The notes under the pieces are model-generated. The model saw only the letters and a list, made by a program, of their open reading frames with translations, searched no databases and was not told the origin of the DNA. DNA of 64,000 nucleotides from Armatimonadota bacterium (GTDB lineage Bacteria > Armatimonadota > Zipacnadia > Zipacnadales > JABUFB01): positions 1 through 64,000 of the forward strand of contig JABUFB010000009.1 of assembly GCA_013314775.1 (NCBI GenBank), in the 5' to 3' direction. Shown one piece after another: positions 45,685 to 55,476 of this stretch (position 1 is its first letter; the number at the start of each line of letters is the position of its first letter). The position numbers were made by a program, and so were the translations under genes.

Positions 45685-48210
45685 TCACATCATGTCTTGC
45701 GGGTCGATGTCCACGGTTATCCGGGTCTCACCGACGTCGCCCAGCTGCTCGCACAGACCGTCGAGGGCGCGGCTGATGCGCGCCGGGTCCGGTCCTTTGA
45801 TGAGCATGTGGAAGCGAAACTGGCCCCGCAGCTTGCGCAGCGGCGCCTCCACCGGCCCCAGGTAGTGAACCTCACCACGTCCGCGTGCGACACCGGATTC
45901 CTCGAGGATCGCCGCGGCTCGCGCGGCGATTCGGGCAACCTGTTCGGGGTCCGGGTCAGCGAAAGTGATCCGGACCAGGGAGCTGAAGGGAGGATACCCA
46001 TTCTCGCGCCTCGAAGCAAGCTCTCGGTGGTAGAACTCGGAGTAGTCGTGACGGCTCGCGGCGGCAATTGCAGGATGCTCCGGGTTGTACGTCTGCACGA
46101 TCACCCGGCCCGGTCGGTCCGCGCGGCCAGCGCGCCCGCTCACCTGAGTCAAGAGCTGGAATGTCTGCTCGGAAGCCCGGAAATCAGGCCGATTGAGCCC
46201 CGTGTCCGCGTTGAGCACACCCACCAGGGTCACGTTGGGGAAGTCGTGGCCTTTGGCGATCATCTGGGTCCCCACGAGTACGTTGGCATCGCCTCGTGCG
46301 AATCGGCGCAGGATTTCGCCATACGCACCTTTGTTGGCGGTGGTATCCCGGTCCAGGCGGACCACAACCGCCCCCGCAATCCGGCGCTCCACCTGGTCAG
46401 CGACCCGCTCAGTACCCAGCCCGCGGTAGCCGATATCGTATCCCTGGCAGTTCTCACACTGATCGGGCACTGCACGCTCGTATCCGCAGTGGTGGCAGCA
46501 CGCCCGGCGCGTTCCGTGATGGTAGATGAGCGCAACCGCACAGTCCGGACAACGCAGGCTGTGGCCGCATTCGCGGCACAGGATGAAGGTGGAGAACCCT
46601 CGTCTGTTCAGGAACAGCATGGCCTGTTCGCCATTGTCTACGCACTCCTGCAGGGCCTGCAGAAGTGCCTCCGAGAACGTGCCGCCCTGTCCGTCCACCG
46701 GCTCTTTGCGCAGGTCCACAATCTGCACCGGTGGAAGCGGGCGGCTGTCGACACGCTCCGGAAGTTCCACCAGGCAAAGCCCGCTGTCTTGGGCCTTCGC
46801 TGCGAAGTACGTCTCAATTGACGGCGTCGCGCTACCCACGATGAGCACCGCGTTCTCACGCCGGGCACGCTCCGCTGCCACAAGCTGGGCGGCATAGCGC
46901 GGATCGGAATCCTGCTTATAGGCGCGCTCGTGCTCCTCATCCACCACGATCACGCCCACATTGCGGCACGGTGCGAAGATCGCGGAACGCGCGCCGATCA
47001 CGATGTCGGCATCGCCGCGCTGGATGCGGTCCCATTCATCGTACCGCTCTCCGGGCCCCAGCGAACTGTGGAGCACCGCCAGCCTTTCGCCAAATCGCGC
47101 GCGGAAACGCCCCACCGTCTGGGGTGTGAGGGCGATCTCCGGCACGAGCACGATAGCGCCGCGCCCTGCCTCCAGCGCCGACCGGATGCTGTGAAGATAC
47201 ACTTCCGTCTTGCCGCTTCCTGTCACGCCGAATACGAGCACCGCTTCGTGCGTACCCCGCGCCAGGGCCTGGCGCACCCGGTCCACCGCCGCCTTCTGCG
47301 CGGCGTTGAGGTTCAGGAACAACTCGCTCTCATTGCCGATCGACTGCTCCTGGGGCGCACGCTCCACTCGGCTTTGCCCAATGCAGACCAGCCCCGTCGC
47401 GCGCAGGGCATTGACCGCCTGTCGCGGAAGCTCCGATACCGGCACCGGTTCGTCGGCTTTCATCAGCGCCCGGATCACTTCAGCCTGCTTCGGGGCCCGG
47501 CGTTCCAGCCCCGCAGCGACGGCCTCCCAGTCCTCCTCAGCATCCCCCGCGAGTTGCGCGGTCAGACGGGTCTTCGGCGCGGCTGCGGGGCGGCTGACTT
47601 CCCGGCGCTCCACAACGAGCCCTTTCCTGATCAGCCCCTGGAGCGCCGCTCCGGCTTTCGCTGCCCCTGCCTTTCCGCCTCCGAAGGCCTTTCCAAGCTG
47701 CCAGACAGTGGCCGATTCTCGCTGCCTCAGTTCCTGCAGGACCACATTCTGATTGGGCGCCGATGAGACTGCCAGGTCCGCTGAGGCATGCCTGCCCGCT
47801 TCGGTCAGCTCCACCGTCCGAACTGCTTTCCTCACACCACCAGGAGGCAGGAAGCACCGCAGCGCATCGGCCAGCGAGCACCGGTAACGGTCCGCCATCC
47901 ACAGCGCAAGGTCAACGTCCTGAGGACGCAGAGGGTCTTCGTCGCTGAGCTTGTCGGTGATTGGGCGTGTGCGAAAGTCTGGCGCGGTCTCGGTGATGCG
48001 GATCACAAACCCGGGCACAGTCTGCCTGCCCAAAGGCACGCTGACGTAGCTGCCCACATGCACCTGTTGGCGCAGGTGCTCGGGCAGCGAATACGTCAAC
48101 ACCCGGTCCAGGGACCGGGTGTCAGCGTCAACGATGACCTCGCAATAGGCGTCGCTCTGACGCGCTTCGTCCGCGAACAGCGAAGCCTGAAACGGTTGCT
48201 TGCTCCTCAG
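45685..48210 (-). CDS. priA: Primosomal protein N' (replication restart helicase PriA), likely CTG start
   Basis: 841 residues as annotated. The first ATG/GTG/TTG codon is the GTG at 48102, which has no ribosome binding site and cuts into the 3'-DNA-binding domain; in-frame [19 protein letters not shown] upstream of it is typical PriA. The frame runs up to a CTG at 48210 that overlaps the metK stop as CTGA, with GGGAGG 10 nt upstream, matching the ATGA/GTGA couplings elsewhere here. Helicase motifs: Walker [12 protein letters not shown], Walker [15 protein letters not shown], and eight-Cys zinc region [27 protein letters not shown]. Restarts stalled replication forks. Start codon inferred; the rest is certain. 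Confidence 0.93.
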   Translation of the reverse strand: MRSKQPFQASLFADEARQSDAYCEVIVDADTRSLDRVLTYSLPEHLRQQVHVGSYVSVPLGRQTVPGFVIRITETAPDFRTRPITDKLSDEDPLRPQDVDLALWMADRYRCSLADALRCFLPPGGVRKAVRTVELTEAGRHASADLAVSSAPNQNVVLQELRQRESATVWQLGKAFGGGKAGAAKAGAALQGLIRKGLVVERREVSRPAAAPKTRLTAQLAGDAEEDWEAVAAGLERRAPKQAEVIRALMKADEPVPVSELPRQAVNALRATGLVCIGQSRVERAPQEQSIGNESELFLNLNAAQKAAVDRVRQALARGTHEAVLVFGVTGSGKTEVYLHSIRSALEAGRGAIVLVPEIALTPQTVGRFRARFGERLAVLHSSLGPGERYDEWDRIQRGDADIVIGARSAIFAPCRNVGVIVVDEEHERAYKQDSDPRYAAQLVAAERARRENAVLIVGSATPSIETYFAAKAQDSGLCLVELPERVDSRPLPPVQIVDLRKEPVDGQGGTFSEALLQALQECVDNGEQAMLFLNRRGFSTFILCRECGHSLRCPDCAVALIYHHGTRRACCHHCGYERAVPDQCENCQGYDIGYRGLGTERVADQVERRIAGAVVVRLDRDTTANKGAYGEILRRFARGDANVLVGTQMIAKGHDFPNVTLVGVLNADTGLNRPDFRASEQTFQLLTQVSGRAGRADRPGRVIVQTYNPEHPAIAAASRHDYSEFYHRELASRRENGYPPFSSLVRITFADPDPEQVARIAARAAAILEESGVARGRGEVHYLGPVEAPLRKLRGQFRFHMLIKGPDPARISRALDGLCEQLGDVGETRITVDIDPQDMM

Positions 48211-49382
48211 AGACCCGCGACCTCCCGCAGCCGGTCCACCATGTCCAGCTTCTCCCAGGTGAACTCCGGCTCATTGCGTCCAAAGTGACCGTACGCCGCG
48301 GTCTTCTTGTAGATCGGCCGCAGCAGGTCCAGCTTTTCGATCATCCCGCGCGGCGACAGGTCGAACTCATCCGCGACGATCTTCGCGATCTGCTCCTCAG
48401 GAATCTTCGCGGTCCCGAAGGTGAAGACCGCCACAGAGAATGGCTTGGGGTCGCCGATGGCGTAAGCGATCTGAAGCTCGCACTTGTCGGCGAGCCCCGC
48501 CGCTACGATATTCTTGGCCATGTAGCGGGTCATGTAGGCGCCCGAACGGTCCACCTTGGTGGGGTCCTTGCCGCTGAATGCGCCGCCGCCATGCCTCGCC
48601 AGGCCGCCGTAAGTGTCCACAATGATCTTTCGGCCGGTCAATCCGGTATCCGCCTGCGGCCCGCCGATCTCGAAAGCCCCTGTGCAGTTGAAAAGGAACT
48701 CCGGGTCGCCGTCGGGCAGCAGTTCCCGCGGAATGATCGGGTCAACCACTTGCTCGTACATCTCGCCCTTGATCGCTTCGCAGGAGATGCCGCGCTTGTG
48801 CTGGGCAGCCAGGAGCACCTTGGTTACCGCGACGGGCCGATCATCCTCGTACCGCACGGTCACCTGGGTTTTCCCGTCCGGGCGCAGGTAGTCCAATGCG
48901 CCGTTCTTGCGCACTTCGGCCAGCCGCTTGGCCAGCTTGTGGGCGAGGATGATCGGGGTCGGCATGAATTCGGGCGTCTCGTTGGTGGCGTAGCCGAACA
49001 TCATGCCCTGGTCGCCGGCCCCTCCGCGGTCCACACCCATTGCGATATCCGGCGATTGGCCATGGATCGCCGTGAGGACACCGATAGTCTCGGAGTCGAA
49101 CCCGTATTTGGCGCGGGTGTAGCCGATCTCTTCCACCGTCGCCCGGACCACATCATCCACGGGGCAATAGCAGTTTGTGGTCACTTCCCCCGCAACGATG
49201 CAGGTGCCCGTGGTAACGAGGGTCTCCACAGCCACGCGCACCGGTAGCTCATTGCCCTTGGCGTCCTTGTATTCGTGATGCGCCAATATGTAGTCCAGGA
49301 CAGCATCGGATATCTGGTCGCACATCTTATCGGGGTGGCCTTCCGTGACCGACTCCGATGTCAGGTGGTATACCCTCGCCAA
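48207..49382 (-). CDS. metK: S-adenosylmethionine synthase
   Basis: 391 residues from a TTG at 49382 with GGAGG 8 nt upstream; the frame is open 61 codons further but that part has no coding character. MetK makes SAM from ATP and methionine. Motifs: [20 protein letters not shown], the hexapeptide region [15 protein letters not shown], and the P-loop-like [19 protein letters not shown]. Complete. It sits between coaBC and priA, where Firmicutes have no metK, so it is an insertion into a conserved order. Supplies SAM that the radical SAM enzyme would use. Confidence 0.96.
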   Translation of the reverse strand: MARVYHLTSESVTEGHPDKMCDQISDAVLDYILAHHEYKDAKGNELPVRVAVETLVTTGTCIVAGEVTTNCYCPVDDVVRATVEEIGYTRAKYGFDSETIGVLTAIHGQSPDIAMGVDRGGAGDQGMMFGYATNETPEFMPTPIILAHKLAKRLAEVRKNGALDYLRPDGKTQVTVRYEDDRPVAVTKVLLAAQHKRGISCEAIKGEMYEQVVDPIIPRELLPDGDPEFLFNCTGAFEIGGPQADTGLTGRKIIVDTYGGLARHGGGAFSGKDPTKVDRSGAYMTRYMAKNIVAAGLADKCELQIAYAIGDPKPFSVAVFTFGTAKIPEEQIAKIVADEFDLSPRGMIEKLDLLRPIYKKTAAYGHFGRNEPEFTWEKLDMVDRLREVAGL

Positions 49383-49383
49383 C

Positions 49384-50622
49384 TTAGAGCCCTCCTTGCG
49401 GTGAGACTGCCTCGGGTCCGAGGAGCCGTTCGACCTCGTCGAGTATCTCGATGGCCACTTCCCGCTTTCCGGTCTTTTCAACGTGCCGCGCCAGGCCGTC
49501 CCGGGAGTACATGGCGATCTCGTTGGTGTCGGCGCCGAAGCCGGTGCCCGGAGCCGTAATGTCATTGGCGCAGATCAGATCAAGTGCTTTGGCCGCAAGT
49601 TTTGCCTGCGCATTCGCTTTCAGATTCTCGCTTTCGGCGGCGAAACCTACGTGGATCTTGCTCCCCTTCAGAGAGCTAACACTTGCCAGAATGTCCGGCG
49701 TTCCCACGAGCTCCAGGCTCGAAAAGCCGCCCGACTTCTTGATCTTCTGTTGCGCGGTCGCCGCAGGCGCGAAATCCGCCGGTGCAGCCGCGCCGATGAG
49801 GACGTCACAGTCATCGTAGGCCGCGAGCACCGCGTCCAGCATCTCCCGAGTGGTCTCCACGGATACAACCTGCGCACCCCATGGCGGCCGCAGTTCCGTC
49901 GGCCCGCGCACAATAGTCACTTCTGCTCCACGCGCCATGGCCTCCTGTGCCAGCGCGAACCCCATCTTACCGGAGGACGGGTTGCTGATGAACCGCACCG
50001 GATCGATCCATTCCCGCGTGGGCCCGCAGGTGATGAGCACCTTGCGTCCCTTGAGCTTGCTATCGATCGGCCCCAGGCCTTGGTCAATCGCATCCAGAAT
50101 GTCTTCCGGCGGGCAGAGCCGTCCTTGTCCGGACTCCCCGCAGGCGAGATAGCCGCAATCCGGCCCCACGAACCCGTACCCCAGGTCTTTGAGTGTCTGC
50201 ACGTTGCGAAGGTTGATGGGGTTCTCCCACATCCGCCAGTTCATGGCGGGGGCGAAGATCACCCTCCCTGCCGCCGCGCAGATCGTGGTGGTCAGCAGGT
50301 CGTCGCAGATACCCGCGGCCACTTTCGCGATCACATTGGCGGTGGCCGCCACAATTACGATAACCTCACCAAACTCCGCCAGTGAGATGTGCTGGATGTC
50401 AACGGTCGGGTAGGCGCTGAACATCTCGCTGGCCACATTACAGCCAGACAAGGTGCGCAACGTGGTCTCGCCGACGAACTCGAGAGCGCTTTGAGTTGCG
50501 ATTACCCGCACCTCGGCCCCGGACTGCCTCAGGCGGCTGATCACATCGCAGGCCTTGTATGCCGCAATCCCACCGCAGACACCCACAACAACCCGCCGCC
50601 CCTGGAAGGTGGTGTGGCTCAT
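49384..50622 (-). CDS. coaBC: Bifunctional phosphopantothenoylcysteine decarboxylase/synthetase
   Basis: 412 residues, usual size. CoA synthesis, two steps. N-terminal flavin-dependent CoaC domain: [20 protein letters not shown], with the [20 protein letters not shown] region and the catalytic block [21 protein letters not shown]-terminal Coa[41 protein letters not shown], and the Lys region [20 protein letters not shown]. The usual His of CoaC that follows HI in HISLAEF is visible. Between gmk and metK; the small rpoZ that often lies between gmk and coaBC is missing. Confidence 0.96.
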   Translation of the reverse strand: MSHTTFQGRRVVVGVCGGIAAYKACDVISRLRQSGAEVRVIATQSALEFVGETTLRTLSGCNVASEMFSAYPTVDIQHISLAEFGEVIVIVAATANVIAKVAAGICDDLLTTTICAAAGRVIFAPAMNWRMWENPINLRNVQTLKDLGYGFVGPDCGYLACGESGQGRLCPPEDILDAIDQGLGPIDSKLKGRKVLITCGPTREWIDPVRFISNPSSGKMGFALAQEAMARGAEVTIVRGPTELRPPWGAQVVSVETTREMLDAVLAAYDDCDVLIGAAAPADFAPAATAQQKIKKSGGFSSLELVGTPDILASVSSLKGSKIHVGFAAESENLKANAQAKLAAKALDLICANDITAPGTGFGADTNEIAMYSRDGLARHVEKTGKREVAIEILDEVERLLGPEAVSPQGGL

Positions 50623-50624
50623 CT

Positions 50625-51251
50625 TCAGCCCCCGCTTCCCAGAAGGCCCTTGACCAGCCCGTCGCGGTCAACACGAACAGCCCGGCAACCCTCAGCCACC
50701 AGAATAGCTTCCAGTTCGTCGGCCGCTTTCTTCACCGTTCCGTTCACGATCACGTACTCGAACAAGTCCATGTGGGCGATCTCGCGCCGCGCCGTATTGA
50801 GCCGCTGCCGAACTGCATCAGGCGACTCTGTCTCCCGGCCAACGAGCCTGCTCTCGAGCTCTTCCCAGCTCGGCGGCGCGATGAAGACCAACACCGCCCG
50901 GCGCCCAAGAGTGCAGCGCACTGTGCGTGCGCCTTGATAGTCAATTTCCAGGATGATGTCCTCCCCCGCCGCCAACGCATCCTCAACAGGCTTCCGGGGT
51001 GTTCCGTACGAAGTATCGGTATGGACAGTGGCCCATTCCAGGAGCTCGCCGGCGTCGCGCATGCGCGAGAATTCATCATGGGTGACGAAGAAGTACTCGA
51101 CCCCATGCGTCTCGTTCTTGCGAGCCGCGCGGGTCGTGCACGAAATCGAGCGGCGCAGTTGAGGACGCCGCCGCATGAGTTCACGGATAACCGTGCCCTT
51201 GCCGACCCCGGAGGGGCCGGAGACCACCAGGAGAAGACCTTCGCGCTGCAA
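50625..51251 (-). CDS. gmk: Guanylate kinase
   Basis: 208 residues. GMP to GDP. P-loop LVVSGPSGVGKGTVIRELM, GMP-binding ISCTTRAARKNETHGVEYFF, and the lid/dimer region EIDYQGARTVRCTLGRRAVL with PPSWEELESRLVGRETES. Start ATG of MQREGLLLVV. First gene of the gmk-coaBC-metK-priA-def-fmt run, with a weak promoter match at 51318..51346. Complete and unambiguous. Confidence 0.96.
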   Translation of the reverse strand: MQREGLLLVVSGPSGVGKGTVIRELMRRRPQLRRSISCTTRAARKNETHGVEYFFVTHDEFSRMRDAGELLEWATVHTDTSYGTPRKPVEDALAAGEDIILEIDYQGARTVRCTLGRRAVLVFIAPPSWEELESRLVGRETESPDAVRQRLNTARREIAHMDLFEYVIVNGTVKKAADELEAILVAEGCRAVRVDRDGLVKGLLGSGG

Positions 51252-51317
51252 CTTGCTCGCACCGGTTCAGGAGAGTAGAGTGCGCCCAGACGGTGAGGTC
51301 CGGCGCGCTCGAAGCGT

Positions 51318-51346
51318 AGGTTAGCACAAGCAAGGAGCATTGGCAA
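51318..51346 (-). promoter_or_regulatory. Possible sigma-70 promoter of the gmk operon
   Basis: On the minus strand TTGCCA (51346..51341), 17-nt spacer, TAACCT (51323..51318), about 65 nt upstream of the gmk start. The -10 match is modest. It is back-to-back with the tRNA promoter on the plus strand. Confidence 0.4.
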
Positions 51347-51381
51347 GCCACGAGCCGCCAATAAGAGAACATCCGTTCTGA

Positions 51382-51410
51382 TTGACAGGCCGCAGGTGCT
51401 TCGGTATCAT
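51382..51410 (+). promoter_or_regulatory. Sigma-70 promoter of tRNA-Gln
   Basis: TTGACA (51382..51387), 17-nt spacer, TATCAT (51405..51410). The expected start is only a few bases upstream of the mature tRNA 5' end at 51421. Confidence 0.7.
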
Positions 51411-51420
51411 AGTAGTCCGT

Positions 51421-51494
51421 TGCCGGGTGGTGTAATGGTAACACAGCTGACTCTGGATCAGCCATTCAAGGTTCGAGTCCTTGCCCGGCAGCCA
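51421..51494 (+). tRNA. tRNA-Gln (anticodon CUG)
   Basis: 74 nt including an encoded CCA. Acceptor stem TGCCGGG / CCCGGCA, D-arm GGTGTAATGGTAACAC, anticodon arm GCTGA-CTCTGGA-TCAGC with CTG at positions 34-36, T-arm with GGTTCGAGTCC, discriminator G. A U1-type weak first base pair (T-A) is typical for tRNA-Gln. It has its own promoter and terminator. The charged form may be made through Glu-tRNA-Gln by GatCA, whose genes are nearby. Confidence 0.96.
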
Positions 51495-51507
51495 ACCTCG
51501 CACACAG

Positions 51508-51546
51508 CGGCGCCCTGCTCAATGCGGGCGCCGTTCTCATTTTCCT
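51508..51546 (+). terminator. Rho-independent terminator of tRNA-Gln
   Basis: 8-bp perfect stem CGGCGCCC / GGGCGCCG with a 10-nt loop, followed by TTCTCATTTTCC, 14 nt after the tRNA CCA end. Confidence 0.7.
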
Positions 51547-51626
51547 GCACCTTTTCCCGCAAGGTTTCCACACGCCGCCCGGCGAAAGCAGCGACGACGC
51601 GTATCCCCGGCTGGAGACACCCTACC

Positions 51627-52631
51627 ATGTCCACCAATGCTCAGACCCTGCATCAGTCAGCCGTCATCATCGACGCACACAATGACAGCATCGTCCGCCG
51701 CATGGAACGCGGCCTGCCCACCGATCTCGCGGTGCCTGTGCCCGAGTTCCATGTGGACCTGCCCCGCCTGCGCGAGGGCGGTGTGACCGCCATGTTCACT
51801 TACTGCGGCAGCACGGACCTCGTCAAGTCCCTCCAGCTTATCGACGCCCTGCATGCCATGGTCGCGGAGCATCCCGATGGGTTTTCCCTCGCACTGACGG
51901 CCAGCGACGTGGTTGCTGCAAAGGAATCCGGCCGTATCGGTCTCATCCCCCAACTTGAGAGCCTGACCTGCTGCATGGGCAGCCTCGAGGTTCTCCGCGA
52001 CCTTTATCGCCTGGGGGTGCGCGTGGGCAATCTCACCCACGGCGAGGCGACCGAGCATGGGACGCAGAAGAAGCCGAGTATTTTCGACTACGTGGATGCG
52101 TCCGACCGCGAGACATTCCGCCGGCCCTACTACGGCCTCACCGACTTCGGCCGAGAGGCGATCCGCGAGATGAACCACCTGGGCATGGTGGTGGACCTTG
52201 CGCATGCCAGCGACGCGGCTTTCTACGAGGCGCTTGAGATCAGTACAACGCCCCCGATCTTCTCCCACGGTTCGGTTTTCGCGCTATGCCCCCATTCCCG
52301 CGGGCTGACGGACGACCAGATCCGTGCCCTCGCGGGAGCCGGCGGCGTTCACGGGGTGGCCTGCTACACGAGGTTCATCCACCGCGAGCACCCTGACATG
52401 AAGAGCCTCGTAGACCTCATCGAACACAGCATCAATCTCGTCGGTCCCGACCACGTGGGCATAGGCGCGGACTACGATGGCCTGCCGGACACGGAGATCC
52501 CTGTGCCACCTGATGTCGGGCGGCTGGGAGAAATCACTGCGGAAATGGCTTCGCGCGGCTGGGATGACGAGACAATTCTCAAGGTCCTCGGCGGGAACTT
52601 CATGCGCATTCTCACGCATGTACTGAAGTAG
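51627..52631 (+). CDS. Membrane dipeptidase family protein (peptidase M19)
   Basis: 334 residues; the longer frame upstream would run through the tRNA, so the start is MSTNAQTLHQ at 51627 (GGAG 10 nt upstream). Zinc dipeptidase fold: first metal site VIIDAHNDSIVRRM (HxD/N), IPQLESLTCC with the bridging Glu, His sites VVDLAHASDAAF and FSHGSVFAL CPHSRGLTDDQ region, then HVGIGADYDG. The first site reads HND where renal dipeptidase has HxD. No signal peptide, so cytoplasmic here. Probably hydrolyses dipeptides; sits alone after the tRNA, followed 54 nt later by the thioredoxin-like protein. Confidence 0.9.
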   Translation: MSTNAQTLHQSAVIIDAHNDSIVRRMERGLPTDLAVPVPEFHVDLPRLREGGVTAMFTYCGSTDLVKSLQLIDALHAMVAEHPDGFSLALTASDVVAAKESGRIGLIPQLESLTCCMGSLEVLRDLYRLGVRVGNLTHGEATEHGTQKKPSIFDYVDASDRETFRRPYYGLTDFGREAIREMNHLGMVVDLAHASDAAFYEALEISTTPPIFSHGSVFALCPHSRGLTDDQIRALAGAGGVHGVACYTRFIHREHPDMKSLVDLIEHSINLVGPDHVGIGADYDGLPDTEIPVPPDVGRLGEITAEMASRGWDDETILKVLGGNFMRILTHVLK

Positions 52632-52685
52632 TGGGCGGTATGGATCGGCATCGACCCGATCACGCGGGAAAGGGAGACGATGACC

Positions 52686-53426
52686 ATGAAAAAGGGAAAG
52701 TCGGGGAGCAATCCCGGGCGGTTGCTCCTCTTGATTCCGCTGCTGCTGGTGGTCGCTGTGGCCGTCAACTGGCCCGACATCTCCGCAATCGCCAGGGGCG
52801 AGAAGACGCTCAAAGGCGTAATCATGGGCAGGACGACCAATGCCTCGGCGGCGATGGAAGGGTGGAAGCTGCCCGAGGACATGGGCGCGGAAGACGCGAA
52901 GGTCACGGTGGAGATCTTCCTCCATCAGGGCGATGCCTGCCACGTGGACTTTCTGTATCTCGGGCAGAGCCTGGGCACAGTTGAGCCTGAGCGGCTGCGC
53001 GTTGACTTCGTCGACACCGGGAGCGAGGCGGGCCGGAAGCGCTTCTCGGAGCTCAGCGTGGGCTGCGAGCAGGGAATGGCGATCAACGGAAAGACAAAGT
53101 TCAAACTCCCGCCGCGGAAACCCAAGCCCGGCGCGGCAACAGACGCCGGGCAGGCTGCCACGCAGACCAATATGCGAGGCAGTGCTCCGACGGAGCAAGA
53201 ACCTGGCAAAGAGCGCACCCTGTACCTCACCCTGGATGGCGGCTGGGACATGGCGGACCTGCACCACATGCTGAACGGGGAGCTCGAAGCTGCTTATGAC
53301 GGCAAAGGCCTCAAAATGACGCCCGAAGAGTTCGAGACCCACGTCACTGCGAAGAGGGAGGAGTTCAGGACGAAGCTGGAAGAGGAGATGAAGGCGCGCA
53401 AAGAGGCCGCAAAGGACGAGGGGTAG
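52686..53426 (+). CDS. Membrane-anchored protein with thioredoxin-like region
   Basis: 246 residues from the second of two close ATGs (52686, with GGGAG 9 nt upstream; the first at 52680 is too near the site). N-terminal anchor (LLLLIPLLLVVAVAVNW), then AKVTVEIFLHQGDACHVDFL and VGCEQGMAINGKTKF, which have the strand-turn-helix shape of a thioredoxin-like domain with a single Cys at the usual active-site turn and another Cys later. Next a Pro/Ala/Gln linker and a long charged C-terminal helix (REEFRTKLEEEMKARKEAAK). Not a classical CxxC oxidoreductase. Function unknown. Confidence 0.7.
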   Translation: MKKGKSGSNPGRLLLLIPLLLVVAVAVNWPDISAIARGEKTLKGVIMGRTTNASAAMEGWKLPEDMGAEDAKVTVEIFLHQGDACHVDFLYLGQSLGTVEPERLRVDFVDTGSEAGRKRFSELSVGCEQGMAINGKTKFKLPPRKPKPGAATDAGQAATQTNMRGSAPTEQEPGKERTLYLTLDGGWDMADLHHMLNGELEAAYDGKGLKMTPEEFETHVTAKREEFRTKLEEEMKARKEAAKDEG

Positions 53427-53447
53427 ACGAGGGTCTTTGCCCGCCAT

Positions 53448-53479
53448 ACAAGGCCCGGCTCACGCGAGCCGGGCCTTGT
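53448..53479. terminator. Bidirectional terminator hairpin
   Basis: 13-bp perfect stem ACAAGGCCCGGCT / AGCCGGGCCTTGT with a 6-nt loop, between the convergent thioredoxin-like gene (plus) and gatA (minus). No T-run beyond the stem. Confidence 0.6.
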
Positions 53480-53504
53480 GGTTCAACACGCTGTCTCGCC
53501 CCTG

Positions 53505-54938
53505 TTACCTTCTTGCCTGCTCGAAGGCATACCCCGCGCGCAGTACAACATCCTCTGCGAAGGGTGCCCCCATGATCTGCAGACCGATGGGAAGGTGATC
53601 TTGCATCCCGCACGGCACGTTCATGGCGCAGATACCGGCGATGTTCACCGGAATCGTGCAGATATCCGCGAGTTTCATGGCCATCTGGTCGAACGCGCCG
53701 AAGTTCCACGCCACACAGGGGGACGTGGGCGAGAGCAGTATGTCGAACTTCTCGAAAGCCTCATCAAAGTCGCGCTTGATGAGGGTCCGCACCTGCAGCG
53801 CCTTCTTGTAGTAAGCGTCATAGTAGCCCGCGCTCAGGGTGTACGTGCCCAGCATTATGCGCAGGCGCACCTCATCCCCGAAGCCCTCCGCCCGAGTCTT
53901 TGAGTACATGTCGTGGATGTCATCGGCGGGCAGTTCAGTCCGGTGGCCGTAACGCACGCCGTCATAGCGAGCCAGATTTGACGAGCACTCCGCCGGGGCG
54001 ATGATGTAGTACACGGGCAGCGAATAGTCAATGTTGGGCAGGCTGACCTCTTCACACTCCACTCCGAGACCCGCGAGGGTGTCCACCGCCTGCAGAATCG
54101 AATCCTTGACCGGCGCGTGGATACCCTCGCCGTACACCAGTTCCTTGACGATCCCCGCCTTGAGACCCTTCACGTCATCCCCAAGGCAGGCCAGGTAATC
54201 CGGGGGCTCCATGCTCGCACAGGTGGAGTCCATCGGGTCCGGACCGGCGATGGTCTGCAGGAGAAGCGCACAGTCGCGTACATCTCGGGCGAAGGGACCG
54301 ACCTGGTCCAGTGAAGACGCATAGGCGATGACCCCGTAGCGCGACACGCGGCCGTAGGTGGGCTTCATGCCCACGATCCCACACAGCGACGCGGGCTGAC
54401 GGATTGAACCGCCCGTGTCCGTCCCCAGTGCCAGGAAAGCTTCCCCGGCCGCAACCGCCGCCGCGCTCCCACCCGACGACCCGCCGGGCACCTTGTCCAG
54501 GTCCAGCGGGTTGCGGGTGATCTGCAAGGCGGAGTTTTCGGTGGAGGAGCCCATGGCGAACTCGTCCATGTTCGTCTTGCCCAGCATGGGCATGCCAGCC
54601 TCGTGGCACCGGGCCACCACGGTGGCATCGTACGGGGGCACAAAATTCTCGAGAATCCGGCTGCAGCAGGTAGTGCGCACGCCGCGGGTGCAGAAGAGGT
54701 CCTTGTGCGCGATGGGCACCCCGGCAAGCGGCCCAAGCTTTTCCCCCGCCGCGCGCTTTTCGTCGACTTCGGCCGCGGCGGCCTCGGCATGGTCCTGGGT
54801 AAGCAGGACGAAAGCCTTCACGTCATCCTCTACCTGCTCGATCTTGTCGAAGCAGGCGGCCACGGCCTCCCGCGCGCTCACCTCGCCAGACTGAAGTCTC
54901 AGGGAAAGCTCGTATGCACTCAGTTCGGTCAGAGACAC
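53505..54938 (-). CDS. gatA: Glutamyl-tRNA(Gln) amidotransferase subunit A
   Basis: 477 residues from a GTG at 54938 (AGGTGG 7 nt upstream); the frame is open 80 codons more but that part is the shadow of gatC. Amidase-signature enzyme: catalytic Lys in GVPIAHKDLFC, cis-Ser region TDTGGSIRQPASLCGIVG and nucleophile Ser within that block, with GGSSGGSAAAVAAGEAFLAL preceding. Makes Gln-tRNA(Gln) or Asn-tRNA(Asn) from the misacylated form together with GatB and GatC. gatB is not in the window, so it is encoded elsewhere. Confidence 0.96.
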   Translation of the reverse strand: MSLTELSAYELSLRLQSGEVSAREAVAACFDKIEQVEDDVKAFVLLTQDHAEAAAAEVDEKRAAGEKLGPLAGVPIAHKDLFCTRGVRTTCCSRILENFVPPYDATVVARCHEAGMPMLGKTNMDEFAMGSSTENSALQITRNPLDLDKVPGGSSGGSAAAVAAGEAFLALGTDTGGSIRQPASLCGIVGMKPTYGRVSRYGVIAYASSLDQVGPFARDVRDCALLLQTIAGPDPMDSTCASMEPPDYLACLGDDVKGLKAGIVKELVYGEGIHAPVKDSILQAVDTLAGLGVECEEVSLPNIDYSLPVYYIIAPAECSSNLARYDGVRYGHRTELPADDIHDMYSKTRAEGFGDEVRLRIMLGTYTLSAGYYDAYYKKALQVRTLIKRDFDEAFEKFDILLSPTSPCVAWNFGAFDQMAMKLADICTIPVNIAGICAMNVPCGMQDHLPIGLQIMGAPFAEDVVLRAGYAFEQARR

Positions 54939-54990
54939 GGTAGACCCACCTTCGCGATCAGTTCGCGGAAATCGACAGACGCATACCAGG

Positions 54991-55284
54991 TTACTCCTCG
55001 ACGATACGCGGCACCCGGAAATACTCCTCGAGGCCGTCCGGAGCGTTCGCGACAACTTCCTCAACCGGCAGGGACGGGCGCACTTCGTCCTCCCGGTACA
55101 CATTGCGCATGGGTATCGCGTGGGACGTGATCGGCACGTCGGTGGTGTCCAGTTCCTGCAGGGCGCGGAAATGCTCAAGCACCCGGTTCAAGTCCTGCCC
55201 CAAGCGCTCCAGCTCAGCTTCGGTGAGTGCGAGATGGGCGAGTTTGGCGACGTGCTCAACTTCCTGGCGTGAAATCGCGGGCAT
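54991..55284 (-). CDS. gatC: Glutamyl-tRNA(Gln) amidotransferase subunit C
   Basis: 97 residues, usual length. Begins MPAISRQEVEHVAKLAHLAL and has DLNRVLEHFRALQELDTTDV, SLPVEEVVANAPDGLEEYFR and VPRIVEE, all characteristic. Non-catalytic, threads around the GatA-GatB interface. AAAGGTG lies 7 nt before the ATG, and a good promoter is at 55324..55352. gatA follows after 52 nt. Confidence 0.95.
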   Translation of the reverse strand: MPAISRQEVEHVAKLAHLALTEAELERLGQDLNRVLEHFRALQELDTTDVPITSHAIPMRNVYREDEVRPSLPVEEVVANAPDGLEEYFRVPRIVEE

Positions 55285-55323
55285 CGTGAATCACCTTTGC
55301 GAGGGACGAGAGGGACTGTGCGG

Positions 55324-55352
55324 ATTGTAGTCTCGGGCGGGGCTAGCGTCAA
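55324..55352 (-). promoter_or_regulatory. Sigma-70 promoter of gatCA
   Basis: On the minus strand TTGACG (55352..55347), 17-nt spacer, TACAAT (55329..55324). Start expected near 55317, about 33 nt before the gatC ATG. Confidence 0.65.
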
Positions 55353-55476
55353 GGAAGAGGATGGGGCCGCACCATGCGCCCCACGGTGTGCTGGTTTGAG
55401 GGAGCGCTGCTTCGGCCGCACCGAAAGCAGTGTCACCCGACCCGGTCCCCGGGACCGTCGGCCGAAGGCCCTCAGC

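Noticed and set aside
49383-49565. Longer metK beginning at 49565
   Set aside because: The extra 61 residues are Arg/Ser/Pro-rich and antisense-like; the TTG at 49382 has a strong binding site and gives the usual metK N-terminus.
52284-53447. 387-codon minus-strand frame opposite the dipeptidase end and the thioredoxin-like gene
   Set aside because: The plus-strand genes have ribosome binding sites, a membrane anchor and the dipeptidase metal motifs; the antisense product has no domain.
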